Assembly: GCA_024761205.1 (NCBI GenBank)
Contig: JAMASS010000015.1
Span: 44,873 to 108,872 of the forward strand
DNA length: 64,000 bases
Direction: 5' to 3'
Source of the DNA: Limisphaerales bacterium
Lineage (GTDB): Bacteria; Verrucomicrobiota; Verrucomicrobiia; Limisphaerales; AAA164-E04
The position numbers and the translations under genes are program-made. Below, one piece after another: positions 17,321 to 26,319 of the stretch. The notes under the pieces are model-generated. The model worked only from the letters and a program-made list of their open reading frames with translations. It made no database searches and was not told the origin of the DNA. How positions within the stretch are numbered: position 1 is the stretch's first letter; each line of letters opens with the position of its first letter.

Positions 17321-17915
17321 GTTGTTCGCTGAGATCTTCGTTTGAGACGGCTACGGACTCGGCGTTTTCCATAAATACGTAACAGAGCATGTGACAGACG
17401 CCCATATGGGCGTCTTCAACTCGACCGTAGTGTTGGGAATCGATGATAATCACCTCGTCTGCGAGGTCTGCTAGCGCCCCTTGCTTGGAGCCGACGAGTG
17501 CTATAGTTTGCAGTCCGTTCTCTTTAGCCCAGGAGATGGCCTTGACCAGATTAGGGGAATTGCCACTGACGCTCATCGTGAAGGCGATATCCTTGGGGGC
17601 TGCGTAATTCTCAAGCTGTCGTTGGAAAACATCTTCATAGGCGTAGTCATTGCTGATGGCGGTCATCCAGCTGACGTTGTCATTGAGTGAGAGTATCTTA
17701 AATCGTTTGCCGAGGGCGTCGGATGAGCTCTTGCCAAGATCAGTGGCAAAGTGCGAAGCATTAGCAGCGCTGCCGCCATTTCCGAAGACAAAGATCTGCC
17801 TCCCCGATAGATGCGCCTCCTCAAGGATTCTTGCGACCCTGACAACTTGATCTTGATTGATCGAGTCGATCGCCTGTTTTTGTCTGTTGATGTAGTTTTC
17901 CACCCACTGTTTCAT
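17307..17915 (-). CDS. gmhA: Phosphoheptose isomerase-type SIS protein
   Basis: GmhA converts sedoheptulose 7-phosphate to glycero-manno-heptose 7-phosphate for lipopolysaccharide inner core. The SIS fold is evident: FVFGNGGSAANASHFATDL (sugar-phosphate loop), LSLNDNVSWMTAISNDYAY, FTMSVSGNSPNLVKAI, VEDAHMGVCHMLCYVF (with conserved E and H). I chose ATG 17915 (MKQWVENYINRQ), giving 202 residues like other GmhA proteins, over an in-frame TTG 45 bases upstream. Its 3' end overlaps that of the convergent DUF2723 gene by 14 bases. No heptose kinase (hldE or gmhB) is nearby, so the exact substrate is not proven. Confidence 0.85.
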   Translation of the reverse strand: MKQWVENYINRQKQAIDSINQDQVVRVARILEEAHLSGRQIFVFGNGGSAANASHFATDLGKSSSDALGKRFKILSLNDNVSWMTAISNDYAYEDVFQRQLENYAAPKDIAFTMSVSGNSPNLVKAISWAKENGLQTIALVGSKQGALADLADEVIIIDSQHYGRVEDAHMGVCHMLCYVFMENAESVAVSNEDLSEQLTVR

Positions 17916-18002
17916 GCGGAAGCATTTTTGATAGCCTCGGGAGTTCGAGGCAATCCTCAATTTGTTTTTTTGGACGGTCTGTTTGGGAGAGAGTAGCCGT
18001 GG

Positions 18003-18500
18003 TCAAAGGGAAGGCCGGGTGGATTCATCCATTTCCTGCCCGCAGTTTGCGATTGAAATGAGCGAGATGGAGACTGTCTTGATGCCTATGCCCGGCATAC
18101 CGCAACGGGTCTGTCTGAACGGAAGACTCTGACCTTCAAGAATTCGCGATCGCCGGTGATGAGAAGGAGTGGCGGTGCATCGGCTCCTACGCGATGGAGC
18201 GGGGCCGGGCCATTTCATCAACGTTTGTCGAGTCCAATCATGTTGGGTAGGTAGCCGCCTGCGGAATGACGGGAGACGAAGATGTCGTCGGGAGAGCCAC
18301 CGTATTCTTTGATGTTCAAAAAGTCTAAGCTGCGGCAGCATCTTCAAGGTAGGCTGGCGGCTTGGATTTGAGGTGGAGGCGGTAATTTACCACGGCGGCG
18401 ATGCCTTGTCCTTTCGATCGTTCGGGGACGGAACGATGCTCCCCTTTTTAGGCCACCGCTGTGAAATGCGGTAACGATCGTGGAAAAGTCAACTGTTGGC
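18003..18500 (-). pseudogene. Alpha/beta hydrolase (esterase) remnant
   Basis: Read on the minus strand in several frames, this stretch still shows the order of an exported esterase of the BD-FAE/acetyl-xylan esterase kind. HSGGLKRGA (originally HGGGWxxG, the oxyanion hole) comes first. Then come GQGIAAVVNYRLHL, KEYGGSPDDIFVSRHSAGGY (nucleophile elbow, GHSAGG decayed to RHSAGG), and ADAPPLLLITGDREFL, the strand before the catalytic acid. Stops and frameshifts interrupt it at least five times, and no single frame is longer than about 110 codons. It follows gmhA and precedes an intact sulfatase on the other strand. Confidence 0.72.
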
Positions 18501-18592
18501 GCTAGGTGTGAGGAGGATATGGGTGTGCGTTCAGGACATCTCAAATGCTTTGCTTGTTTGATCCCTTGGAAACAGGCTTAATTGGTCCCACT

Positions 18593-20167
18593 ATGCTATC
18601 GACATCGACAACTCGATTGGTATGCGCCTTTGGCATGATGATCACACTGATGCTGAACGGAGCAGCGGCAGCACGACCCAACATCGTGCTGATCATGGCG
18701 GACGATCTTGGGTTCGCGGATCTCGGTTGCTATGGGTCTGAGATCGACACCCCGAATCTGGATCGACTGGCTGCCAATGGGCTGCGGTTCTCGCAGTTTT
18801 ATAGCACCTCCAAATGTCATTCGTCCCGGGTGTCGCTATTGACCGGACTGTACTGCGATCAAGCGGGAAGTAATTCGCTGAGCCGCGGTGCGACGATCGC
18901 GGAGGTTTTGCGCTCGGCCGGTTACTTCACGGCCATGGTTGGCAAGTGGCATCTCTCTAAGCAGCCGACAGATTTCGGCTTCCAACGCTACTGGGGGCAT
19001 CTTTCCGGCGCGACGAATTTTTTCACCGGGGACGACACCTTCCGCCACAATGGGAAGGTTTACGAAGTGCCCAAGACATGGAATGGCCGACCTTTCTACA
19101 CGACTTACGCGATTACCGACTTTGCCCTTGATTTTTTGGAAGAGGCCGCCTCTGAGGATCGTCCCTTTCTGCTCTACGCTGCTTTCAACGCCCCTCATTA
19201 TCCGCTTCAAGCTCCGGAGTCTGCCGTGCGCAAGTATGATGGCCGCTATGACCGGGGTTGGGATGAGCTTCGAAAAGTCCGCCATCAACGGCAAATAGAG
19301 ATGGGGCTTTTACCGGCGAAATGGAACCTCAGCCCTCGACCCGATCACGTGCCCGCTTGGGATTCCCTGAACGAGAAGGAACGGCAGTGGGAGGCGGATC
19401 GGATGGAAGTGTTCGCGGCTATGGTAGACATCCTCGACGAAAACATCGGCCGCTTGATTGGCTATCTGAATGGAAAGGGCATCCTCGACAACACACTGGT
19501 GTTGTTTTGTTCGGACAATGGCGCTTGTCCGTTCGAGCGCACTCAGGGTCGTTATTTGAAACCGTGGGATCCCAAGTCCTATTGGACCTACGATGCAGGC
19601 TGGTCGATTCTCGGGAATACACCCTTTCGTCTTTACAAACAGAACCAGCACGAAGGTGGAATTTCATCACCCTTGATCGCTCATTGGCCTGCTGGGTTGA
19701 AGGTGAAACCTGGAAGTATCACGCACCAACCGGGCCATTTAATCGACTTCATGGCGACGTTCATCGATTTGACCGACGCGGCCTATCCCACGCAGATCAC
19801 CGATCGAAAGATCGATCCCCTGCAAGGCAAATCCTTGGTGCCAATCTTCCAGGGCAAAGAGAGGACACCTCACAGTCCGCTCTATTTTCATTTCGGAACC
19901 GACCGCGCCTTGAGGGAAGGCCCGTGGAAATTAGTCTCGGCAAAGCTCGGCAAATGGGAGCTCTACAACATGGATGCCGACCGGACAGAGACCAATGACC
20001 TTTCCAATGTTTATCCGAAACGGGTCAATGCAATGGCGAAAGAATGGTTCCGAATTGCTCGAGACGTCGAACGATTGAAGGGAAAACATGTCGCGCCAGT
20101 GCGTTCAAAGATCACCCGGTTGAATTTTCGCAAAGACACCAGCAGTGGCGGCGTTGTCCGTGACTAG
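18593..20167 (+). CDS. Type I sulfatase, secreted
   Basis: This arylsulfatase-type enzyme (alkaline phosphatase superfamily) cleaves sulfate esters. Two ATGs are possible (18545 and 18593). The second is directly followed by a signal peptide (RLVCAFGMMITLMLNGAAA) and leaves 524 residues. Metal ligands appear in RPNIVLIMADDLGFADLGCY and later in LFCSDNGACPFE. The nucleophile region is SKCHSSRVSLLTGLY. The cysteine and arginine of the formylglycine motif are present, but the proline of CxPxR is serine, a variant found in planctomycete/verrucomicrobial sulfatases. KWHL and HYPLQAP are also conserved. The C-terminal GPWKLV and ELYNMDADRTETNDL are normal. Unlike the other sulfatase traces in this window, this copy is fully open. 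Activity would need a formylglycine-generating enzyme, not present here. Confidence 0.92.
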   Translation: MLSTSTTRLVCAFGMMITLMLNGAAAARPNIVLIMADDLGFADLGCYGSEIDTPNLDRLAANGLRFSQFYSTSKCHSSRVSLLTGLYCDQAGSNSLSRGATIAEVLRSAGYFTAMVGKWHLSKQPTDFGFQRYWGHLSGATNFFTGDDTFRHNGKVYEVPKTWNGRPFYTTYAITDFALDFLEEAASEDRPFLLYAAFNAPHYPLQAPESAVRKYDGRYDRGWDELRKVRHQRQIEMGLLPAKWNLSPRPDHVPAWDSLNEKERQWEADRMEVFAAMVDILDENIGRLIGYLNGKGILDNTLVLFCSDNGACPFERTQGRYLKPWDPKSYWTYDAGWSILGNTPFRLYKQNQHEGGISSPLIAHWPAGLKVKPGSITHQPGHLIDFMATFIDLTDAAYPTQITDRKIDPLQGKSLVPIFQGKERTPHSPLYFHFGTDRALREGPWKLVSAKLGKWELYNMDADRTETNDLSNVYPKRVNAMAKEWFRIARDVERLKGKHVAPVRSKITRLNFRKDTSSGGVVRD

Positions 20168-20262
20168 GACTGAGAGGTGGTCCCCAAGTTGGCCTCAAAA
20201 AACGTTCAGGGACAAGCCCCCGGGACTGCTTGACCTTGGGATTGGGCGAAGACCGCAAAAAC

Positions 20263-20288
20263 GGGGCGGCCTTTTTTGAGACCGCCCC
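20263..20288 (-). terminator. Probable bidirectional terminator
   Basis: GGGGCGG at 20263-20269 pairs perfectly with CCGCCCC at 20282-20288 across a 12-base loop. On the minus strand the stem is followed by GTTTTTG, a fair T run, 40 bases after the stop of the PEP-CTERM gene. On the plus strand it lies 96 bases after the sulfatase stop, with only TTT following. It probably ends both convergent transcripts. Confidence 0.6.
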
Positions 20289-20327
20289 TTTGATTGGCGG
20301 GAATGCTCTAGTGTGGGAGGGAAACCG

Positions 20328-21059
20328 CTAGGCGACGACGGCTCGCTGCCTTTGTTGGCGGCGGCGATGCCAAAGGGCGAAGGCGCCCAAGCCCAATCCT
20401 AAGAAAAGCGCATACTCCGAGGGCTCCGGCACAACCGCCATACCACTTATGCTGAATAGAAAAGGACCGTAGTAGAGGCCATTGGGTTCTGGATTCCAAC
20501 CAGTCGACCTATGCCAGACTTGGTCGCCAATCGACCACCCCGGCAATGCCTCAGTTTCCCCCCCTGAGGCGTCTCCCTTTGGTAGTGAGAGAATAGTGCT
20601 CGCGCTACCCTTGTTAAGAGTCTCATACGACAGCCAATAGGTGGTCTCCGGCTCCAGGAAAAGCTCGGCGGACGGTATGAAGTCATAATCGCCTGCTACA
20701 AGCGGGGCATGCTCACCGAACGACACGAACAGATCTCCGGGGATGCCGGGTCGGCCTTGGGAATCGCTCAGGAGAGTGACCTCCATCGGGGTGTGATTTT
20801 CCGGTTCCACGTAACCATGAAAAGGCGCCGTAATCTTTTCCACCTGCCACTTTTCGTTCGGACCGTTCACGGGGCCGGTGGTAAAGCTTGTCGCATAGTG
20901 ATTCTCCGTGTCTATCTCGAGGGGACTCGCGTCTCTCTCTCGGAGGTTGCTGACGAGGATGGCGGCAGAGGCGGCGGGTTTGAGGGCGAGGGCGGTCAGG
21001 AGAGCGGCAAGGGTGAGTTTAAGCCCTTGGCCTGTCCGCCGAGGGCGGTCTGTCTTCAA
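20328..21059 (-). CDS. PEP-CTERM protein with choice-of-anchor R domain; start interrupted by a C tract
   Basis: The protein has a signal peptide (LKLTLAALLTALALKPAASA), a domain starting ILVSNLRERDASPLEI and running to GPFLFSISG (the choice-of-anchor R module), and a C-terminal exosortase signal. That signal is VVPEPSEYALFLGLGLGAF followed by a basic WHRRRQQRQR, so it should be sorted by exosortase/EpsH to the envelope or matrix. In the present frame only a TTG at 21059 can start it. A much better start (ATG ATG AAA at 21135) lies upstream but is out of frame by one base because of the C14 tract between them; 13 or 16 Cs would join them. Expression may therefore be switched, or the base call may be wrong. 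Confidence 0.8.
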   Translation of the reverse strand: MKTDRPRRTGQGLKLTLAALLTALALKPAASAAILVSNLRERDASPLEIDTENHYATSFTTGPVNGPNEKWQVEKITAPFHGYVEPENHTPMEVTLLSDSQGRPGIPGDLFVSFGEHAPLVAGDYDFIPSAELFLEPETTYWLSYETLNKGSASTILSLPKGDASGGETEALPGWSIGDQVWHRSTGWNPEPNGLYYGPFLFSISGMAVVPEPSEYALFLGLGLGAFALWHRRRQQRQRAVVA

Positions 21060-21070
21060 GCGATAAACTC

Positions 21071-21084
21071 GGGGGGGGGGGGGG
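21071..21084 (-). repeat. Homopolymer of 14 C at the 5' end of the PEP-CTERM gene
   Basis: A run of 14 G on the plus strand (C on the coding strand) separates ATG 21135 (MMKLKTEATSPGHSRRV) from the signal peptide of the PEP-CTERM protein. By counting, the ATG frame enters the PEP-CTERM frame only if the tract has 13 or 16 bases. Tracts of this length mutate by slipped-strand mispairing and are the classic basis of phase variation in surface genes. Confidence 0.7.
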
Positions 21085-21177
21085 TACTCTCCGCGAATGT
21101 CCGGGTGAAGTGGCTTCGGTTTTAAGTTTCATCATCTCTGCAATTAAACGGTTAAAGTTCAATCCATACCCCCGTGC

Positions 21178-21727
21178 TCATTCAAGGCTGTTTATCGAGG
21201 GACCGTTTCTCAACGAACCCTCACAGACGGAATCCGTCAAGGAGAAAATGTGATTTTTTCGGTTTTTCTCGCTAGTCAGCGGAGATAGCCGGGACTGTGA
21301 ATGCGACCTTGAGCACGTCGGAGCTATTAAGCATGTTGATCGGCGGACAGATTTTCCCAAACATCTTTTCCCATGAGATAGGCTGCGGGGCGATTGACAA
21401 ACAGGGAGTGGGCGCCCGCTAGCCACCAAGAGTTGGAGATGCTGATGCCTTCCTTCCCTCGTCTTTGGAACGGGCCCGAAGCATGGTCTCTTGCCGTTTC
21501 GGAGCAATTCCAAGGACTTGGGGATTACCGGGTCCTTGATGAATCTCACGTTCGAGAACTTTGGTGCTAGGAGCTCCTGTCGATGGCGACCTTCTCGGCG
21601 GTTTCTTGCGCAAAGAGGGAGGATCGGTGGGCCAGAGTAAAGGGAGCGCGACGGCTGCGGTTTGGAGCAAGGTCAACTGACTTTTCAGACTAAGCTGAAT
21701 CTCGCCGGGGTTGTCGTCGGTATTCAA
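21178..21727 (-). other. Unidentified, possibly decayed coding sequence
   Basis: Minus-strand fragments in two frames read sensibly (LTLNTDDNPGEIQLSLKS; QPISWEKMFGKICPPINMLN followed by SSDVLKVAFTVPAIS), but none has a start and a stop in a sensible place. I do not recognise the family. The pieces may come from an exported protein. The rest of 21136-22019 shows nothing I can name. Confidence 0.3.
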
Positions 21728-22019
21728 AGTAAGGGTTTGCGGGGAAGGCCCGGCCGGATCAAAGCCGGTGCTGTTTTAGGCAATGTAAGAGTTGTTTCGC
21801 TAGGCGGCTGGAAAATCGTTTGCGCTGTGGTGGTGCTCCTACAGGAAGGTTACTGCGAAGATGCTAAAAAACGCAGCCCCTGCCAGTTGCGAGTGCATCC
21901 GGTTGCGTTCAGATATTGGTTTCTAGGTGAAGGCATCAGAGTCACCATGGCGGGGAGAAGTCTGGTTTTTGGCCGCCTCTACGGGAGGGTTTGATTGAAA
22001 AGAGGGTATGTTGAAGCGC

Positions 22020-22645
22020 ATTCAACGCGACATCAAAGCCTTTTTCGGCGCATATTGCCGATGAGTGGGGGAATCCTTCCAGCAGCTATTGATTTGGCGC
22101 GAAGAACAAGCAGATCGTAGAGCACGCTCGGGAGTAGGTTGCCGAGTTGCTCAACGCCAGAACCTCGGAAATCGTATTTACATCGTGCGCCACCGACCAA
22201 CAACACCAAGATTAATGCGGCCTTGAAATTGAATCCGCAAAAGCGGCATGTCATTGCTTCCGCTGTCGAGCATTCATCGGTCCTTAACCACTGCTTTGCT
22301 TTGGAAGCGGAAGGCCATCGTGTAACACGATTGTCAGTGGATTGTGAAGGTTTATTTGGATTTGGCAGACTTGGACTTGGCGCTCGCAGCATTCAGCATA
22401 CTATTGAGGAAACCGTTCGCCCATTAAGAGACGCATTGGAAAGAGGGATTTTGGATTTAACACCGGAAACGGAACTGAATGGCAGCGTCAACCGCCGCCT
22501 TCCGAACACATCGAATATTCTTTTCCTGGAATCGAATCAGAGGCTCTGTTGTTATTGCTCGACTAGGAGGGTATTTGTGCGTCTTCCGGCTCGGCCTGTC
22601 TCGCTGACTCTGAAGAACCTTCTCATGTCATCAGAGCCATGAAGG
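22020..22645 (+). pseudogene. Cysteine desulfurase (IscS/NifS type) remnant
   Basis: The N-terminal part reads HIADEWGNPSSS, then VEHARE, then VAELLNARTSEIVFTSCAT, the well-known GNPSS and TSGGTEANN region of NifS-like PLP enzymes. ALKLNPQKRHVIASAVEHSS (with the histidine that stacks on PLP) and VTRLSVDCEGLFG follow. The whole centre with the PLP lysine is missing. The 3' part shows PLRDALERGILDLTPETELN, FPGIESEALLLLLD, then a stop, and the active-site loop GICASSGSACLAD with the catalytic cysteine. At least four frameshifts or stops and a deletion of some 150 codons make it non-functional. Losing a sulfur-mobilising enzyme matters unless another copy exists. Confidence 0.85.
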
Positions 22646-22869
22646 TTGATACGAGGACGGACGTCAAACCAAATAATCCGGTTTTCCTTGACGAAAGAGA
22701 ATACGACAAGCGAAGCGGACTACACTATCGCAACAGTTGGCCTGCCGTGGACGCCTTGTGCGGCTAATCCTTACCCATTAAATATCAACACGCTACCGGA
22801 ATCAATTCATCACCAGCTTGCTACTATAATTCGCCATCCCGTTTTAGATCATCAATTACATTGGTGCGC

Positions 22870-23790
22870 TTCTGATGCAATGCGCGAATTTCGTTTGCAG
22901 TGAGCATATTTTCTTTGAACGCTTTATAGACCTGATTTTGAATTCCGCCGCCAGCCCGTTCTTGGCGAAGCCGCAATGCTGTTGAAGTTTTACACCCCAT
23001 CGTTCAACGGTCGTGTCGAATTTGCCCATCAATTGATCAGGACCACCAGCAAGTATCAGACCGTCATGCAGAATGCTGAACATGACAGCTACTCCGTTAT
23101 GCTTCCAAAAGAGCGAATTATTATCAGACCAAAGCGCTTCTTGCGCTTTAAGGATAGCGTGCATATATAGAACCACCATAGACGCGCATCTGGCAGCGGC
23201 GCTTTGTATTTTGACTTTTATATGCTACGGAAACTCCCTGAATTCATTCAGAGTTCGGGCAATGTGACTGCAAAATCAATGAACTGTCATCATGTCCCTC
23301 GTAGAGACTTTCATGCTTGTATTGCTTGAGCGGAGAGTAACCGAACAGGTTACAGATGATCGATCTATAAACCGGCTTCTGACGGCCGTTGATCACCGCG
23401 AAAATCACAGCCTGTTGAGAAAACGGAATTCCGATCAGAAAGGTAGCGACGACATGCATGCGCTTGCGATCCCATTTTAACATAAGTCGAAATGCTTCTA
23501 TGCGGTGTTGGCCAATCCAAAATCACGGATGACGTTCCTTCGTGAAAACTTTTGGTGAATTATGGTCTATAACTAAGTTGGATACCGGATCGTCGTCCAA
23601 TTCGATCCTTTGATTGATCGGGCGAAGCTGTTTTAATATCCAGTCTGCGGTTTCGACTGAGGATGCCATATCGGTGGCATGTTTCTCGGCCCTTATAGCG
23701 AAAGACTCCCTTTCGTCAGCATGGCGCTCTTTGATTTCTCCAGAAGCTCATTCAATTTTTCGCTAGTGCTTCGTTGAAGCCTTTTGTTTG
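22870..23790 (-). pseudogene. DGQHR-domain protein remnant
   Basis: On the minus strand, pieces in two or three frames give EKHATDMASSVETADWILKQ, LRPINQRIELDDDPVS, then VILD-(one base)-GQHRIEAFRLML, which restores the DGQHR motif. After this comes IGIPFSQQAVIFAVINGRQK and PVYRSIICNLFGYSP. A final part carries FYMHAILKAQEALWSDNNSL. The words DGQHR and IFxxINxxQKPV define the DGQHR domain, a ParB/Srx-like fold seen in DndB and in genes of phosphorothioation and other accessory islands. At least four interruptions are present. It is probably the trace of an old defence or integrative island. Confidence 0.7.
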
Positions 23791-24535
23791 TATTTATTCA
23801 CTTTTTTTACTGGCAGCTATCTCACGAACCGCGGTTCAAAAAGAGGAAGGTGATGTGGCGCACACGGCTGGGCAATCAATGCGATACGTGGAAGGTTCAT
23901 ACAATTGATTCCGGGAGCATTTGGGACCGTCAAGGTCCCAAGACGGCCGCCGCCCCGTGGGAAGGGCAGCAATGCCCTTGAGCATCGGGCGCGACCGTAA
24001 GCCGCCAGGATAGCCCGCCAAGCGTCCGCTCCATAAAAGGCACACGCCAACCGGCAAAAGCGCGACTAATCGCACGAGGCGCCACTCTTTCCGAAAAGGC
24101 TCGGGGAGCCCGCCGGGGCGACGCCGGGAAAGGGATCGTCAAACAGGTAAAGCCCCCCGGAAACGGATTCGGGGAGAACACGGCGACGCCCTTGGGAGCA
24201 AGGCAATTGCCTGCTTGGCCGGACGCCAAGGCAGCCCCGGGCTGGACACAAAACCATGCCGCTTCAAAAGCCCTGGGCAATCCTGGAGACTCCCCGGGGG
24301 GAGGCGAGGGCAATCCCTTGGCTGGAGGCCTGTGGACGCAACGGCCGTCGGTATCCCCTTTTCCTGCCCCTCTCCAAATCATCGCTTTCAAAAAATTAAA
24401 CTGCACTCGCCCGCCACGAATCAAGCGTCCTTCTTAGTGAAGCCTTAGACCTGGTACCTTGAACGTTGAACTCCTGCCCAAAACGACATAGATCCTTGCA
24501 ATATCCTGAAATTTCCTTCAGATGCAATCCAACCA
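23791..24535. other. GC-rich stretch without recognisable gene
   Basis: About 23935-24340 is distinctly richer in G+C than its surroundings and is open in several frames on both strands. None of the translations resembles a protein: they are rich in Pro, Arg, Gly and Ala, with no motifs. No tRNA or rRNA was found. The high GC explains the long spurious frames. Confidence 0.45.
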
Positions 24536-25156
24536 TGTCAGATTTCTTTCGAACACGTTTGCACTGAGGCAAAATCTCCTGGTTACCATGGCATCGCTAC
24601 CGGCCCTCGCTGTGGTGGAGATTCTGGCCAACGTGGGATTCGACCGGCTTTTTTTCGACGGTGAACACGGACCACTCATCAACGATTTCTTGCTCGCCAT
24701 GCTGCTAGGCGGCGGACGGCAAGACGGCTTGCCTCGTGCGCGCCAGCGCCAGTAACCTACGGAAGTTCCTATCAAACAAGCATCTATCTCGGGGCAATCG
24801 AAATCATTGCGCCTCAGATCAATAGCCCCGATCAAGCGGCCGACATGGTTCGTTAGGTCGGCCTCTATGACTCCTCGGCAAGTTACGGAAAGGTGGGACA
24901 ACTCAATGACTCCACCGGCCACCGATGCCATCAATCATGACACCAAGGCATGCCTGGCGGCAAAGATGCCGTTGGGAATGTTCGGTCTCAGTGCGGATGC
25001 TGTGGCCCCCGTACATCGAACAAGGATGCAGCCTCATTGTCTCGGGTGCGGACACGTTACTTCTTAGGCCAAAGCACCGCTCCAATACTCACCGATCTCA
25101 AGGCTCTAGGCGCCTGCCAGTCTTTTTTCCTGGCAAACTGTCGAGGGGGCTCTTGA
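24536..25156 (+). pseudogene. HpcH/HpaI aldolase-family remnant
   Basis: The start survives as ATG 24536 (MSDFFRTRLH, then a stop). In the next frame comes VTMASLPALAVVEILANVGF, DRLFFDGEHGPL, the classic N-terminus of class II 2-keto-3-deoxy-sugar acid aldolases such as HpaI and GarL, with the conserved EHGP. Then GAIEIIAPQINSPDQAADMV (the GxxGIxxPxV metal region), PLGMFGLSADAVAP and EQGCSLIVSGADTLLL, and a tail ending at 25156. At least five frame changes and stops and some missing sequence rule out a working enzyme, which would have cleaved hydroxy-keto acids with a divalent metal. Confidence 0.78.
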
Positions 25157-25648
25157 GAGTCGGCTAAGCCTTTGGCATCCCGTGGCGCATAGGGTCCCGA
25201 TTTTACAAAACCGCGCCCTGCCGATGTTGCTGCGGCGGGCCCTCGGGAGGGCTTCTGCCGCAATGCTCAAAGTGCGGTGCCGCTGCGAGCATTGGCGCTC
25301 AGCTCGGCCAGGGCTTCCAAGGACCAGGATACGACTTGACGCCGCGCTGGGAACGCAAGGAGGCATTTCGCCCTCAGGAGCAGCTCAAGGCCCTCAAACA
25401 GGTCCACCTGTAGAAACCCAAAAATCTGATTTCAAAAAATGCCGCGTGTCACGGTTGTTACTTGAAGAGATGCAAACGCCAATAAAAGACCAACACCACG
25501 GGAAATCCAAAGCGGCACTTCTATTTCCAACAACGCTCTCGAATACTCCTTCCCTAGTCCCATTCAACACTCACAACCGGCTCCTCCCTTCCACCCGCCA
25601 GAGGCTTCAGGGCTGGACGAATCCCCTCTTCAACGCCAAGCTTCCGGC
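25157..25648. other. No gene recognised
   Basis: This lies between the HpcH remnant and the esterase gene. A long plus-strand frame crosses it, but its translation is low in hydrophobic residues and has no motif, and it ends in the coding region of the esterase in another frame. I regard it as non-coding or fully decayed. Confidence 0.4.
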
Positions 25649-26284
25649 GTGCTATACTCTGAGAGAATTCCTGCTTCCGAACCAAACAGCAAGCATCTCA
25701 TGATCGTCCTCCACGGCCTCGGCGATAGTATCGAGGGCTATCGGTGGCTTCCTCCAGCGCTCAACCTTCCCTGGTTGAATTATGCGCTTGTCAACGCTCC
25801 GGATGGCTATTTTGGTGGCTACTCGTGGTATGGTATCCAAGGTGACTCGAATCCTGGAGTTGTCCGTAGTCGGAAGCTACTTTTCGAGCTGCTGGATCAC
25901 TTTCGTGAAGAGGGTTTTTTAACCGAATCCACCTATTTATTCGGCTTCTCACAAGGTTGCTTGATGACCTGGGAGATCGGTATGCGTTATCCTCACTGCC
26001 TGGCCGCCTGCATTGGGATCAGCGGTTACGTGCACCAGGTAGATACCTTGCTGACAGAGATTTCTCCCCTGGCAAAGCAACAGCATTTTCTGATCACCCA
26101 CGGATATCAGGATCCTTTGATCCCACTGGTCCCAGTTCGCGATACCGTCAAGAAAATCAAGCGGCAAGGATTTGATGTTGACTGGCGCGAGTTTCAAAAA
26201 GAACACACGATCGCCGGTGCGGAGGAGATTGACTTGATCCGGCAATTTGTGTTGCAACACCGGAAAGGCTCCACCCAACACTAG
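25649..26284 (+). CDS. Phospholipase/carboxylesterase-family alpha/beta hydrolase
   Basis: This serine esterase of the dienelactone hydrolase/carboxylesterase (YpfH-like) group has 211 residues. Family landmarks are MIVLHGLGDSIEGYRWLPP (oxyanion strand), NAPDGYFGGYSWYGI, and the nucleophile elbow YLFGFSQGCLMTWEIG. The catalytic aspartate lies in THGYQDPLIPLVPVRD and the histidine in FQKEHTI. There is no signal peptide, so it is cytoplasmic. The start is uncertain: GTG 25649 is used because it precedes ERIPASEPNSKHLMIVLHG with no better ATG nearby. It is an intact gene between two decayed regions, so selection probably still maintains it. Confidence 0.88.
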   Translation: MLYSERIPASEPNSKHLMIVLHGLGDSIEGYRWLPPALNLPWLNYALVNAPDGYFGGYSWYGIQGDSNPGVVRSRKLLFELLDHFREEGFLTESTYLFGFSQGCLMTWEIGMRYPHCLAACIGISGYVHQVDTLLTEISPLAKQQHFLITHGYQDPLIPLVPVRDTVKKIKRQGFDVDWREFQKEHTIAGAEEIDLIRQFVLQHRKGSTQH

Positions 26285-26319
26285 TCACCGAGGGCATGTA
26301 ATCTGCTCATTTTGAGAGT

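Noticed and set aside
23930..24424. Long frames on both strands in the GC-rich stretch
   Set aside because: Open frames are expected where stop codons are rare; translations lack motifs and differ from the codon pattern of real genes.
25182..25703. 173-codon plus-strand frame before the esterase
   Set aside because: Low-complexity, Arg/Pro/Gln-rich translation that runs into the esterase in a different frame.
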